Source: Portulaca oleracea (taxonomy: Eukaryota; Streptophyta; Magnoliopsida; Caryophyllales; Portulacaceae). From it: DNA of 64,000 nucleotides. Below are positions 22,638 to 33,865 of this stretch, piece by piece. The stretch covers positions 25,457,179-25,521,178 of the forward strand of contig CM055893.1 of the NCBI GenBank assembly GCA_029582165.1. Direction: 5' to 3'. The position numbers and the translations under genes are program-made. The stretch's first letter is position 1, and every line of letters starts with the position of its first letter. The notes beneath the pieces were generated by a model. That model was not told the DNA's origin. It did no database searches and saw nothing but the letters and a program-made list of their open reading frames with translations.

Positions 22638-23360
22638 TGTCCAACACGAAGGACAAAATTATCTCGATCCGCCAGACACGAATGGTGACTGTCCGACACG
22701 AAGGACAAAATCATCTCCATCTGCCAGACAGGAATGGCGATTGTCCGATACGAAGGATAGAATCATCATCATCCGCCAGACATGAATAGCGACTGTCCGA
22801 CACGAAGGACAAAATTATCTCCATCTTCCAGACACGAATGGAGATTGCCCGACATGAAGAACATAATCCTCTTCATCCACCAGAAACAAATGGCGACTGT
22901 CAGACACAAATGACAGACTCATCATCCACCAGACATGAATGGCGATTGTCCGACACGAAGGACAAAATCTTCATCCGCCAAACACGAATGGCGATTGTCC
23001 GACATGAAGGACAAAATCTTCATCTGCCAGACACGAATGGCGACTGTCACACACGAAGGACGGAATTATCTCCATTCGCCAGACACGAAAGGCGATTGTC
23101 CGACACGAAGGACAAACTTTTCCTCAGCTAGACACGAATGGCAGCTGTTAGACACGAATGACAGAATCATCATCTGCCATACACGAATGGCGTATATCCG
23201 ACACGAAGGACAAAATCTTTTTTAGCTAGACACGAATGGCACCTTTCCGACACGAAGGACATAATCTTTTTCAGCCAGGCACGAATGGCACCTTTCCGAC
23301 ACGAAGGACATAATCTTTTTCAGACAGGCACGAATGGCGCCTGTCAGAAACGAATGACAG
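22638..23360. repeat. Tandem array of paired hairpins, period 52 then 49 bp, 15 units
   Basis: Fifteen units start at 22638, 22690, 22742, 22794, 22846, 22898, 22947, 22996, 23045, 23097, 23146, 23195, 23244, 23293 and 23342. Each has two small inverted repeats sharing the loop GACACGAA: TGTCC-loop-GGACA and GCCA-loop-TGGC. Stem variants often change on both sides (TGTCA/TGACA at 22898 and 23342; TCCA/TGGA near 22828). No coding potential beyond repeat translation. Confidence 0.9.
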
Positions 23361-24299
23361 GATTTTCACATGATTTATACGGATCAACGACCAAAATTCA
23401 AGAATCCTTTCCCCCAATGAAATTCTAAAAATCAACATATATGCGCTTAAAGCAAAATTTGAAGTATTATTTACTTTAAATTCAACTTAAAGTGTTGAAA
23501 CAAGCAGTAGCATGCAAGTCGTCTCAACAACAACATGCTATAAAAATAAGCTTGTAGAAGAAATAAAGCATATCGAGGTTCAAGGACGACGCACGTTCAT
23601 CTTGTCGGAAAACCAATGGTACCGGCGTGAATTCCCTACTGTGATGTTCCTTCTATATAGTCTTCCTGGACTGTTGGCAGAATAGAACATCTGCATCCTC
23701 TTCTCGGAAAAATTCATCTTTTCGCACGCGATGAAAATGAAAATACCCAAAAGACCTTCTAGAGAGAGAAAGGGGAGCAAGTGAAGTTTGAATGAGAAGT
23801 GGTGAAGAATGTTGTAGCTAGAAGCTCCAATTTGCGATCACAAGAGCTCAGTTCACATAGCTACGTGTCAGGCCCTAATTTGCCCATGCTCAAAGTCTGA
23901 TTAGCCTCGAGGCTATCTACAATAATTGTGATCAGATTTGTCTCCTGCATGGCCTGCAAAAGCTGGAGTGAATGCAAAGATTCCTCTCTTTTCTCTAGTG
24001 TCCAGCCGGCCTAGGAAAAAAAGGGGCCTTTGTCTTTCCCTCATGCTTGTTGCTAAGGGCTCGAGTGAATGCAAAGATTCCTCTCTTTTCTCTAGTGTCC
24101 GGCCGGCTGGCCTAGGGAAAGAAGGAACCATTGACTTTCCTCCATGCTTGTTTCGAAGGGCTCGAGCTTGTACATTCTCAAAGAGGAGCACGACCAAGTG
24201 TTCCCAATAAGGAGGGGTGGTCTTCTCAAGAATGGAGCATCAAGTTCCCCAATAAGAGCATTTTCCCAATGAACGTGCTAGCATAATATGAGGAAAATA
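23361..24299. other. Non-coding Tat-1 3' region with a 97-bp tandem duplication
   Basis: A 97-bp unit is present twice, at 23966-24062 and 24063-24165 (GAATGCAAAGATTCCTCTC ... GGGCTCGAG), with small differences. Around 23580-23800 a minus-strand purine-rich leader resembles the 5' leader of the PMD gene, but no protein could be supported there. The rest shows nothing recognisable. Confidence 0.5.
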
Positions 24300-25174
24300 A
24301 GAACCATCGACATCACGTCTTATGAAGTCCTTAGGCCTTGAATTGCCACTGAAAACCAAAATCAAAGCCACCGGAAGAGTTCGGAGTAGTGTCAACAATA
24401 AGAGTCATCGACATCGGGTTCGACGAAATCTCTGGAATAAGAGCCACCGACATCGCGTCTAGTGAGGTCTCGTCGGCATCAAAATGGCACCATCATCAAA
24501 ACATCATCATCATCAGAAAAGACCAAAAATAGGGTCACCAATCAGCGTAAGTCCCCATCATACGAGCCATCGGCAGCATGCCCGATGAAGTCTCGACCCC
24601 CAGGGTTGGCGACATCGCGATCGATGAAGTCCCTCGGCATTAAACATGCCAACAATCATCAACATCGACATCGGGAAAAAACTGGAACCGACACCGGGAA
24701 AGACTGAACCGACACCGAGAAAGACTGGAAAATCAACTCCTTAAGTCACCGGCATCGTGTCCGATGAAGTCTCTCCAACAAGGCGTCATTGTCGCCTGAT
24801 ATCACCTATCGGCGCAAGTTCGCCAACCGCGACACAAGACATAGCTTCCAAGTGTCAGCCCACACTTTTGAGTAGGATGCCTTCAGCGCTCGAGACCATT
24901 TCGAGTAGGACGTCATCAAATATTAGAGATCACTTCAAGAAGGGCGTCATTCTCGCTTGAGATTAGCGCACGATACGCAAAACTCATCCACAATCAAGTA
25001 GAGCATCATACTTGCTTGAGATCATCCCTGACAGAGGCGCATGCCACCCACGACTGTGATGCAGGACTCAGCTTCCAAAGTCATATCTCCAGGCTTTGCA
25101 CTCCAAATCATATCTCGACAGGTGTCCATCAAATCAAGACTACTTTGATTTTCGTCCTATCCTTGGACTCAATC
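24300..25174. repeat. Degenerate repeats with CATCG/CGATG inverted motif
   Basis: The phrase CATCG-NNNN-CGATGAAGTCTC and relatives recur near 24310, 24409, 24450, 24570, 24612 and 24752. Examples are ATCGG...CCGAT and CATCG(TGTC)CGATG. The end of the stretch (25130-25174) is homologous to 44155-44194 of Tat-2, just before the polypurine tract. Confidence 0.55.
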
Positions 25175-25187
25175 AAAGTGGGGGCTC
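25175..25187 (+). other. Polypurine tract of Tat-1
   Basis: AAAGTGGGGGCTC lies 2 bases before the LTR start TGTAGACACCGG at 25190. The identical tract with the same spacing is found at 44195-44207 in Tat-2. It would prime plus-strand cDNA synthesis. Confidence 0.85.
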
Positions 25188-25189
25188 TA

Positions 25190-25507
25190 TGTAGACACCG
25201 GATTTTGGCACATAAATATATTTAACATTCCTATATAAAAATAAAGCATAAATAAAGAAGAAGAAGTCGATCGATGAGCTAGTTCAGACATCGGATTTTA
25301 GCATAGTTTTGTATACTTGTAATATAATTTTTTATATGTATTTTTAGTTAGAAAATTAGGAAATAAGGGAAGCCAAACCCGAAGCCAAAAGACTTGCATG
25401 CATGCACTCTATATGCTCAAGATTATGAGGGAAATTGCACAACTTTTACGTAAAAATATTTAAATCCAAGCCATGCACGCCATGTGTGAGCTACGTAAAA
25501 GTAACAT
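25190..25507 (+). repeat. Truncated 3' LTR of Tat-1
   Basis: It begins TGTAGACACCGG directly after the polypurine tract, as in Tat LTRs, and breaks off after about 318 bases at a junction with DUF7745-like sequence. A partial echo of the LTR start (CAGACATCGGATTTTAGCA) lies near 25284. Beyond the first dozen bases it does not resemble the Tat-2 LTR, so the two Tat copies belong to different LTR subfamilies. Confidence 0.65.
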
Positions 25508-25900
25508 GCAAGGTATCGGAAGATTGGAAATATTCAATTATGGTTTGGAAGTATACCTTTTCGCCAAATATTGCACTTCCGACGCCCGATATGGAAGACA
25601 CAACAGCTCTTTGTATTGTTTGTGGACGTCGGTTGATGTTGGAGGCGATGTCAGTCGGGAAAAATGATTCGTCCCTATGATTGAGGACCACTCCTCTGGA
25701 AGAGGACATAACTCTTTCAAAGTGAATCAAAAAACGTGCATCTTCGGGTCTTAAAAAGTCTCCGCCGCTCGGAGAAAGTCATGGTTGACCCTCACTTGTC
25801 GAAGGCTCAACAAGCTTGTCAACTTGTACCTTCCGAGCTCTTTCTTCTCTTCCTTGGACAAGGTGCTCATCTAAGTAGCAAGCTTCTTCTCAAAATCCAT
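25508..25900 (-). pseudogene. DUF7745-like fragment, copy A
   Basis: The coding order from the ATG at 25900 downwards matches the Tat-1 gene: ELCPLPEEWSSIIGT, then KQYKELL and SAIFGEKVYFQTIIEYFQSS, and stops at the duplication breakpoint. A TAG replaces the Trp codon about ten codons in, and a frameshift lies near 25610. The leader and TATA box upstream (25991-26002) are intact. Confidence 0.65.
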
Positions 25901-26013
25901 GAGAATTGGGAGGATTTTTGTGTTTTTTGGAGAATATTTGATGTAGACTTTAAAGTGAAGATGAGGAGTAATTATCATATGCACAAGATGAGTTATTTAT
26001 ACACCTTCATCCA

Positions 26014-26634
26014 TGATCAAAATGGAGAAAAGCTGCCGGTAAGTGATCATATAGTCATTGCATTCAAATCCCATGATTTATGCCATCTACAACGGCTAGA
26101 AAAAAAAAGAGAAAAAAATCAAAATCTGCGGAGGTTGTGATGTTCCTGCACCACGCGCTACCGCCAAACCTGTGCCCAACGTCTGCTGAAGAGAAAAATC
26201 GCGGGGGTTCTATGGCGAATTGGGCCCGCCTTCAATGATCAGCCCATCCGCCTTCTGATTTACTTTGGGCCTTGTTTCTTGTGAATTAAATCGGCTCATT
26301 CATGTATCTTTTATGTTTTGGGTCTTGTTGTTGGCCCAATGACGCTCGGTTCTAAAATTTTTGCTCGAGTTTACTCTGACACTTAAGTTTTATGTTTTCT
26401 TTTATTTTCTTTTCTTTTTGGGGAAGCAGGATTAATTCAGGGTTAATCCCGTCATTTAGAAAATCATTCAAACATGCATTAATAAAAGTGAAGTCGTACA
26501 TTCACCGAGTCTTGCATAATAAATAAAAATAAAATTCATAAAGAGTCTTGCTTTAACAATAAAAAAAAAGGAACAAAAATAGTCTGGCATACAAAAAAAT
26601 AAAATGCATGGAGTCTTGCTTGGCATCAGTTCGG
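26014..26634. repeat. Spacer copy A with decayed palindromes
   Basis: Homologous to 14161-14781 and 33240-33865. The palindromes at 26118-26141 and about 26192-26211 have lost core symmetry, but the outer arms ATCA...TGAT of the first are kept; centres are about 74 bp apart. No gene seen. Confidence 0.6.
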
Positions 26635-27145
26635 TTAGCACAAGGAGCCCGAATCGCCGCTATCTTCAACCGGGTTGTTACCAGCATGTGAAGTCCCAAT
26701 GTTGGAGGTGGCAGCCATGCCAAAATATGTGTCCCAAGAATAGTAATCGCGAGCAGGAGCAGTCTGCACAGGAGGCGATGGTTCGAACAAGGGGACTCCA
26801 GAAGGATGTACGCTCGATGGGGACGATATGGAATGCTCCTGTGAAGCGGCTAGCCATGAATGGTCAGGAACATGCCACTCAACATAGGGGGTAGGCCATA
26901 CAGGACCAGTTCCATAACCAGGGGCTAGCCAACCAGAAGAAGCGGATCCTCCCAGCCAAGAGTGTTGAGGTGCAGACCACTCTTGCATACCCGTAGGCCA
27001 TGAACGACCTATCCCAGGAGCCGGAATAGGCCATCCAGCAGAATGAGAACCAGAACCAAAAGAGGAAGCATCGTATGGTGCAGGACGTGAAGTAGCATCA
27101 TTCTCTAGGGCCTGACTGCTAGGATACCCTACGGATGCACCTAAG
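26635..27145 (-). pseudogene. PMD gene, C-terminal end of last exon, copy A
   Basis: The 117-residue open part (26635-26988) is Trp/Pro/Ser-rich (EWSAPQHSWLGGSASSGWLA, ending GDSGSLC with TAA at 26635) and matches the C-terminus of the Tat-1 PMD gene. Coding similarity continues to 27145, where the hAT element is inserted. Confidence 0.65.
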
Positions 27146-27776
27146 TAGGGGTGGGCACCATAAACCTAAACCGCAAATTGAACCGCAAAACCACATAAAC
27201 CAAACCGCAAAATGCGGTTAATCGAATTGATTTTTGCATAAAAGCGGTTTAGGTTAACCAAACCGCAAAATGTGGTCTAGGTTTAGGTTTTGGATTTTCA
27301 TGAAACGGTTAACCGCGGTTAACCGCTCTCAATTAAGTTGAAAAAAAACTTGTATGGAAGTGTGGAAACTTGGATGTTTGGTTGATTACTTGTTGGTCAT
27401 TTGTTTTTTCAAAGGCAGAGGCAGATCGCTGCATCGCAAAAGTATCGGCGGTGTGCCGCATACGCGTATCGTCACATCGGAATATGAATTTATTAGTAAT
27501 ATGATTGCATTTATTTGCATAAATGTTATTGTAAATTTCCAGGAAATCAGTTAATCATAAACCATGTATGTTAACTGGGTAAATTTCAAATTTTAAAAGC
27601 CGTTAACCGGCACCGCTTCTAAATTGCGGTTTTGAGGTTTGGTTTAGGTTTTCATATTTCAAAAGCGGTTAGCCGCATATTGCGGTTGCGGTTTAGGTTT
27701 TCAAAATCCAAAAACCTCAAATGCGGTTAATCAAGATATGCATTAACCGCAAATGCGTTAACTCGTTATGCCCCTA
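27146..27776. mobile_element. Non-autonomous hAT-type element, copy A
   Basis: Starts TAGGGGTGGGCA and is flanked by the 8-bp duplication CACCTAAG (27138-27145 and 27777-27784), as expected for hAT transposition. The right terminus is worn (CCCCTA instead of CCCACCCCTA). The interior has many AACCGC/GCGGTT repeats near both ends and no transposase. It is the same insertion as 34377-35024. Confidence 0.85.
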
Positions 27777-27796
27777 CACCTAAGTCATGGTCCCTT

Positions 27797-30700
27797 TGTA
27801 ATAACCCGAAGAAAATCCCTCCATTAATACGTATTAATTAGTTTAAATAATCAAGGTTAACAATAAATCACGAATAATTAAAGCGCGTGTTCCATTTTAC
27901 TGATCCAGTGTATGTTTTGCAGGACTTGAACAGTGCAACGATCGTCAACAAATTAGTTTAATTTTCTTTTCTTTTGAATTCTCTTCCGATAATTTTTTAT
28001 AGTGATTCTGATCGTTTATGAATTCTTTTTCCGAGACCGATATATCAGGTCCCTCTTTTATTCATGGCAATTTAGGATTATAATTATGAGGAATTTTATG
28101 GAGGTGTTGGATATATTTATTTGGGTTCCAATAATCTTTTCCGGGTTAATAAATTTAGGTAATTTAGGAATTTGGGGGATATGAGTGTATAAGGAATAAA
28201 TCAAGTGGAGGAAGTTGGGGTTCTATTTTGGGCCACCTAGGCCGAGTAAAAAGGGAAAAGGAGGAGGAAGTTGGGCCTTTTTTTTGAAGTATTATGTATA
28301 TATTAAGGGAGGGAGTAGCAATTAGTTTAATTCAAACTCAAAGGATATCACTCTTGCTTTCACTCTCCCTTATGACTCCTTGGCTCCCCTCACTCCACAC
28401 CACCCACCCAGCCCTTCACCGCTGTCACTTTGCCCACTAACGGCCACCACGCCACGCCACGCTTTTTCCGGCCACTTTTCCGGCCACCACCGCACCAATT
28501 CCACCCTCCTTTCTCACTTCTCTTCACCTCTCTTGCAAGTGTAACTCTCTCCACTTTGTTTCTCTTATTTTTCTTTCAAGTAAATCAAGTTGGAATCTGA
28601 CAATGTATGGATTTTATGTTGGTTTCTTAGGTGATTTTGTGGCTTTAGTAATTAGCCAAAGGAAGGTGAAGGATCCAAGTCTCAAAGGAAGAAAGTTGGG
28701 TAAGTAACACTCATTTCTTGCTATCTTAGCCTAAATTAAGGGAACGTAGTGCAAATTATGGGCATGCATGTATGTTTAGTGGCTAAATTCTCTGTGGAAG
28801 TTTGGATACTTGTCTTAAATGAAGTGCATGTTTATAGATAAGTTATAGAGTGAGTAGATTGAAGGATTTTAAGTGATGCATGTTGGATTGAATGATGGGT
28901 TGTGGAAATGAATGAGACAAGGGTGTTGCCACTGATTAGAGTATGTTTAGTTGATGATTTTCGGGGCATTTCAAATCATATTTTGGGGTTTATGGAAGCT
29001 AAAATATGTTTTGGGAGGGATATATGCTAGATTATAAGAGTTTAAGCATGCATGTCAATGAGTTATCAAGAATGTTACAATCTGGTTCGTAAATGGATTT
29101 TTCAGGAAATGAGGAATGTGATTTTGGCCTACTTTATGGCATGAATAGATAGAGTAAAGTGTTAGCTAACACCCGGCTTTTGAATCTCGGGATTTCGATG
29201 TGTATAACATGAGTTATGACCAAAACCGTAAAGTGTTGCAATTATATACGTGTTCTGAGGTCACTACTTAAATGCATGTTGCTCGTCTATTTAGAGACTT
29301 TTTTGATCCAAATGTTCAACATGAAATTTTTAGACCATTCTTAAAGCTTTCCAGAAAGGTATGGTATACATTCATAGGATACCGGGAGAGAGAGTTATGA
29401 GCTTTTACATGGAAGGCAAAAATCTGAGTTTTCCAGAATGTATTTTTGGGACTGCCTGTATTGTTGGTCAAAATCCAACCCTTTCCCACGCTCAAATCAA
29501 TTTGGAATTAAAATGAAAGTTAAAGTATGAACCACGAGCTTTCCGTGGACAGCTTATGGGCCCCAAACCGATTGGTATAACCCAAGTTATGGTATTCTGA
29601 AAAAGCTTGGTCGACATGTTTATTTTTCTGGACAGATTAGAGAAACAAGAGTTTTGACCTTCTTAGCCACGTTTCTAGTTTTTATGGTCAACTACAAAGT
29701 TGGAGTACCTGTTCTAAACTTTCCAAAAAGTCCTTTTATGCCCATGTTTCGATGCTTTTACGAGGCCTTATGATCTTATTAGTACTTCTTAGAAACCGAG
29801 ATATTATTATTATTATAATTATTATTCCCCGAAAAATTCACTAAGTTCTTCCTCCTAAGTTAGGACGTAATTCATGATTTCCTTTCTATTAAGTCCCTTC
29901 AAGAGATCGTTGTGCTACTGTTCAAGTCTCTGCTGGACCAATTTGTGTTCTTAAGTTTTCAGGTACGTATATCGCCTGATGTTTATGCATAATTGCATGA
30001 TTTATTCTTTTTATGCCAAGTTTATATGTCTATTTAATCGTTCATACTTGCATGAAATCTCTTATAATTGTGTTCAAAGGTTACGCAAGTTTTATGAATC
30101 TTAAATATCAGGATCAACTATCCAGTTAACTTACGATTTACTTTAAGATCCTAAACTACTCATCTCTTATGCTAAAACGCCTTACGTTAAGTTAATACTT
30201 TTATACTATGGATAATTCATGAGTTATGATCCATTACAGGAGCGATATATATCCAAGAGATTTTAGAGATATCTTCAAAGTTGTGAATAAGATTGGTTAA
30301 GGGTCTAAGGGAATCAAATTTTTAAGGTTTAAGTTCTAAGTGTCTAAAATATTAATAAAGGCCCCGCCCATGCATAATCATGCCGAAGAGCACCCCATGT
30401 TTGATGGTGCCTTGCGCACACCCGGGAAAATATGACTATGGTGCCTAAAGTGCACCCCATGTAAATCATGTATGTGCCTTAGTGCACCCAAAGGATTATA
30501 GTTAGTGCCTTAGATGCACGTCATGAAAATCTGGCCAGTAGGATATTTATCCACCATCTGGATCTCCCGATCGGTCCGGGTATGCGCATACGGAGGCTTA
30601 GCCAATGATTGCAAGTAGAGGACCTTCAGGATAATAATAGGATAACCAAGTTTAAGTTTCTTAAGTTACTCAAATCGTTTGAACCAAAGTAAAGTATTAT

Positions 30701-31438
30701 GACTTGCATGTCAAAATTTTTATAAGTCTTGGTTTATAAGGGTTAAGGTCAAATGTTTGTGTTATGGCTTTGTTTGTTATATTACTTTTATTCTAAGGTT
30801 ATGGTTATGTATGTTACCTTTAAAAGAACGAACTCAAATTATTTTCGTTTAAGTTGTGATTTAAGTATAGGTTAAGTTATATTTCCCCATGTACATGTTA
30901 AGTATGGTCAAGCTATATAAGTTATGCTACCTTTTATTGTTTGATTATTTATTTATATTGTTTTTAATGTTTTGGAACCGCGCTAAAAAACTAAAAGGAA
31001 TTATGAAAAGATTCTTACGTTATTAGGGGGATATACGTACTGAGTTTAACTCACTTTTCGAAGTTTTATGTTTTCATTTTAGGAATCTCGGCGAAGGAGA
31101 AGGAAATGCCCTGGGACGACGAAACCCTAGAGCTTCTTAAGGAGATTGAAGGTGGTTAAAGATTCTTGATGATAGATTTAAGAGAAATTTGTGATATTTT
31201 GGCTGTATAAATTTTATTGGGATTGTGTTATGTTGTTTGGAGGTGGTTTAGTTTAAGTTAAGTCTTGATAATGCAGGTTTGAAGCTAGTTCATGTTTTGG
31301 TTGTTTTGTTGGATTTATTCTTAGCCTTGTTCACCTCCATGAACGGCGGTAATACTCCCAAGTGTTTATCTGATGCTAATCATTGGGTTAGGTATAACAT
31401 TAGCTTAATCTAGTAATTAGTAACCTGGGGGCATTACA
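27797..31438. repeat. 3.6-kb solo LTR, Tekay/Del-like, copy A
   Basis: It begins TGTAATAACCCG and ends GGGGGCATTACA with 6-bp inverted ends, and is flanked by CCCTT (27792-27796) and CCCTC (31439-31443). No internal retrotransposon domains are present. The large size, TGTAAT/ATTACA ends and clustered GTGCC...GTGCAC motifs (30388-30520) recall LTRs of Tekay/Del chromoviruses; the lineage is inferred. A TATA-like TATATATTAAGG lies near 28297-28308. ORFs inside (for example 28002-28184) have no recognisable content. Confidence 0.7.
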
Positions 31439-31972
31439 CCCTCACCACTATCTCCCGACCACGGCGAGCGGAGCGCACTAAAGCTGGAGTACGACGAGAA
31501 CGAAAGGGTCGGTAGGTGGCGCTTGACTCTCAAACATCCTTCACCCAATAGGAATGGGGTTGAGTATCAGCACCATACCCAGCACTATGATGCGACCCCC
31601 CTGACCAAGTGGCTCCTCCAAGGACATCTCAGCCATGTCCTCTTCCATATTCGGAGGACGACGATCTCTACTACCGGACCTGCTATGGTGAGACCCAGTT
31701 GAGTGTTGACCCTCGACCATAATGCCTTTGCCGCGACCCTCTCGTACAGCTGCTAGAGGAGGACGAGAAGATCCACAAATTTCTTCCCGAGATAGGCCTC
31801 GAGAAGAATATTCCCCTACCGAAGAACGACGTGGGGGCTCGGTGCGAGGGGCTCCTGCAGTAGAACGTCGAGGTGGCTCCCTGGGAACAGACTCCGCATC
31901 AGCCTCCATGTCAGCCCTTCTGTCGGTATTGCCGCGATATCTATCTAAGCCGGTGAATGCCCGATCAATATG
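31439..31972 (-). pseudogene. PMD gene, middle of last exon, copy A
   Basis: The ORF at 31541-31909 (MEADAESVPREPPRRSTAGA, then PRTEPPRRSSVGEYSSRG) matches 15470-15760 of Tat-1. Cut on one side by the 3.6-kb LTR and on the other by the TGTTCGG-type LTR. Confidence 0.65.
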
Positions 31973-32313
31973 TGTTCGGTTGCAATTTTTGTGGTTTTAA
32001 GTTAGGGTTGTCGGTCTCAGGGATGGGTATCTGGTATTCTTAGGGTTATGGTATGTCAAGAGTTTTCCAATGCAATAAGCAATAAATCAAGTAAAGTAAG
32101 CAATTAAAACTAATCCTAGATATGCATCAAACCAATCAACTATCAAAAGCAATTAAAGCAAGTAATATAAAGCATAAAAGCACTAAGCAAAGCAAGTAGT
32201 ACTAAAACAATCAAGCAACCTATAATAACCAAGCAAATGAAAACAAAAATTATACCTTTGTTGACTAAAACTTCTCTTGAATCCTTGTACTTGGGCTTCC
32301 TCCCGAACAAATA
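31973..32313 (-). repeat. Truncated LTR (TGTTCGG family), copy A
   Basis: The first 341 bases (plus-strand left end) match the complete solo LTR at 39224-40503. Homology stops after CCCGAACAAATA, where DUF7745-like sequence takes over. This is one breakpoint of the tandem duplication. Confidence 0.8.
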
Positions 32314-33127
32314 GTTCGCCAACGCCGAAGATGTTCGGGGTTCTTCGATGAGGCCCAAATGTTCCATCAACCAGATCTGTCCGTAAAGTTAGCTAGGGTA
32401 AGATTGCATGCCAATTATCCCAAACTAACGAAAAAAAAGATGTAAAACCCGCGGGGGTTTTACGGTCAGTAGGGACAGAAAATAAAAAAGAGGAAGAAAG
32501 AGAGGAAAACCTGAAGTAGCAAGGGGCCTCCTCGAAATTCATGTTCTCGATCTGGGTCGTCTAAGCCCATCATCGTCTCCGCAAGCATTAGTGGTACAGG
32601 GTTGTAGCCCTGGGACATGTCTTCAACAATTTGAATCAAGTTTGCCGGTCCGGTTCTTTTGCCACCGTGATAGAAGCAAAACTCACCATGGAGACATAAT
32701 ACGAGCGCTCGCACTGGTATCACTGGGCCATATTCCAAGGTATCGGAAGATTGGAAATATTCAATTATGGTTTGGAAGTATACCTTTTCGCCAAATATTG
32801 CACTTCCGACGCCCGATATGGAAGACACAACCGCTCTTTGTATTGTTTGTGGACGTCGGTTGATGTTGGAGGCGACGTCGGTCGGGAAAAATGATTCGTC
32901 CCTATGATTGAGGACAACTCCTCTGGAAGAGGACATAACTCTTTCAAAGTGAATCAAAAAACGTGCATCTTCGGGTCTTAAAAAGTCTCCGCCGCTCGGA
33001 GAAAGTCATGGTTGACCCTCACTTGTCGAAGGCTCAACAAGCTTGTCAAATTGTACCTTCCGAGCTCTTTCTTCTCTTCCTTGGACAAGGTGCTCATCTA
33101 AGTAGCAAGCTTCTTCTCAAAATCCAT
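32314..33127 (-). pseudogene. DUF7745-like gene, copy B
   Basis: From the ATG at 33127 the gene reads through the same early TAG as copy A, ELCPLPEELSSIIGTNHFSR, a frameshift, then GSAIFGEKVYFQTIIEYFQS, FYHGGKRTGPANLIQIVEDM, and LMLAETMMGLDD to GGPLLLQ. An intron follows, then MEHLGLIEEPRTSSALANY, where the duplication junction cuts it. A decayed palindrome (32441-32462, flanks GTAAAA/TTTTAC) lies in the intron. Function unknown. Confidence 0.65.
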
Positions 33128-33220
33128 GAGAATTGGGATGATTTTTGTGTTTTTTGGAGAATATTTGATGTAGACTTTAAAGTGAAGATGAGGAGTAATT
33201 ATCATATGCACAAGATGAGG

Positions 33221-33228
33221 TATTTATA
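33221..33228 (-). promoter_or_regulatory. TATA box of DUF7745-like gene, copy B
   Basis: TATAAATA on the minus strand, 94 bases upstream of the ATG at 33127; same position as in Tat-1 and copy A. Confidence 0.6.
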
Positions 33229-33239
33229 CACCTTCATCC

Positions 33240-33865
33240 ATAATCAAAATGGAGAAAAGCAGCCGGTAAGTGATCATATAGTCGTTGCATTCAAATCCCA
33301 TGATTTATGCCATCTACAACTGCTAGAAAAAAAAAAAGAGAAAAAAATCAAAATCTGCGGGGGTTATGATGTTCCCAGACCCACGCGCGCGCCTGGCCAA
33401 ACCCAGGCCCAACGTCTGCTGAAGAGAAAAATCGCGGGGGTTCTATGGCGAATTGGGCCCGCCTTCAATGATCAGCCCATCCGCCTTCTGATTTTATTTG
33501 GGCCTTGTTTCTTGTGAATTAAATCAGCTCATTCATGTATCTTTTATGTTTTGGGTCTTGTTGTTGGCCCAATGACGCTCGGTTCTTAAATTTTTGCTCG
33601 AGTTTACTCTAACACCTAAGTTTTATGTTTTCTTTTATTTTCTTTTCTTTTTGGGGAAGCAGGATTAATTCAGGGTTAATCCCGTCATTTAGAAAATCAT
33701 TCAAACATGCATTAATAAAAGTGAAGTCGTACATTCACCGAGTCTTGCATAATAAATAAAAATAAAATTCATAAAGAGTCTTGCTTTAAAAATAAAAAAA
33801 AGGAACAAAAATAGTCTTGCATACAAAAAAATAAAATGCATGGAGTTTGCTTGGCATCAGTTCGG
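33240..33865. repeat. Spacer copy B with decayed palindromes
   Basis: Homologous to 14161-14781. Palindromes at 33347-33370 (outer arms ATCA/TGAT kept) and about 33425-33443 have centres about 76 bp apart. No gene seen. Confidence 0.6.

Larger units (their letters stand above)
6302..25507 (+). mobile_element. Tat-lineage Ty3/gypsy element (Tat-1), 5' part displaced, 3' LTR truncated
   Basis: The plus-strand order is gag, protease, RT, RNase H, a second archaeal-type RNase H, integrase, ending at about 12363. A long 3' region carries two antisense genes, then a polypurine tract at 25175-25187 and an LTR start at 25190. The second RNase H and the extra antisense ORFs between pol and the 3' LTR are known traits of the Tat lineage. 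The element starts in the middle of gag because the minus-strand Athila-type element is inserted there. Its 3' LTR breaks off at about 25507, where duplicated cassette sequence begins. Confidence 0.8.
25508..32313 (-). repeat. Tandem duplication, copy A (antisense cassette with shared insertions)
   Basis: Copy A holds in the same order what is found again about 7.23-7.25 kb to the right: DUF7745-like fragment, PMD last exon, hAT element, 3.6-kb solo LTR, more PMD exon and part of a TGTTCGG-type LTR. It starts inside the DUF7745-like coding region at CAAGGTATCGG (matching 32737) and ends inside the LTR at about 32313, where copy B begins. Confidence 0.85.

Noticed and set aside
22638..23360. 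CRISPR-like array
   Set aside because: Period near 50 bp with the whole unit conserved and no unique spacers; plant nuclear retrotransposon context. It is a tandem repeat.
25016..25225. ORF ending in the Tat-1 LTR
   Set aside because: Crosses the polypurine tract and LTR border; not a plausible coding region.
27797..31438. Non-LTR element or host gene with introns
   Set aside because: TG...CA ends, near-identical 5-bp flanks and absence of coding domains fit a solo LTR better.
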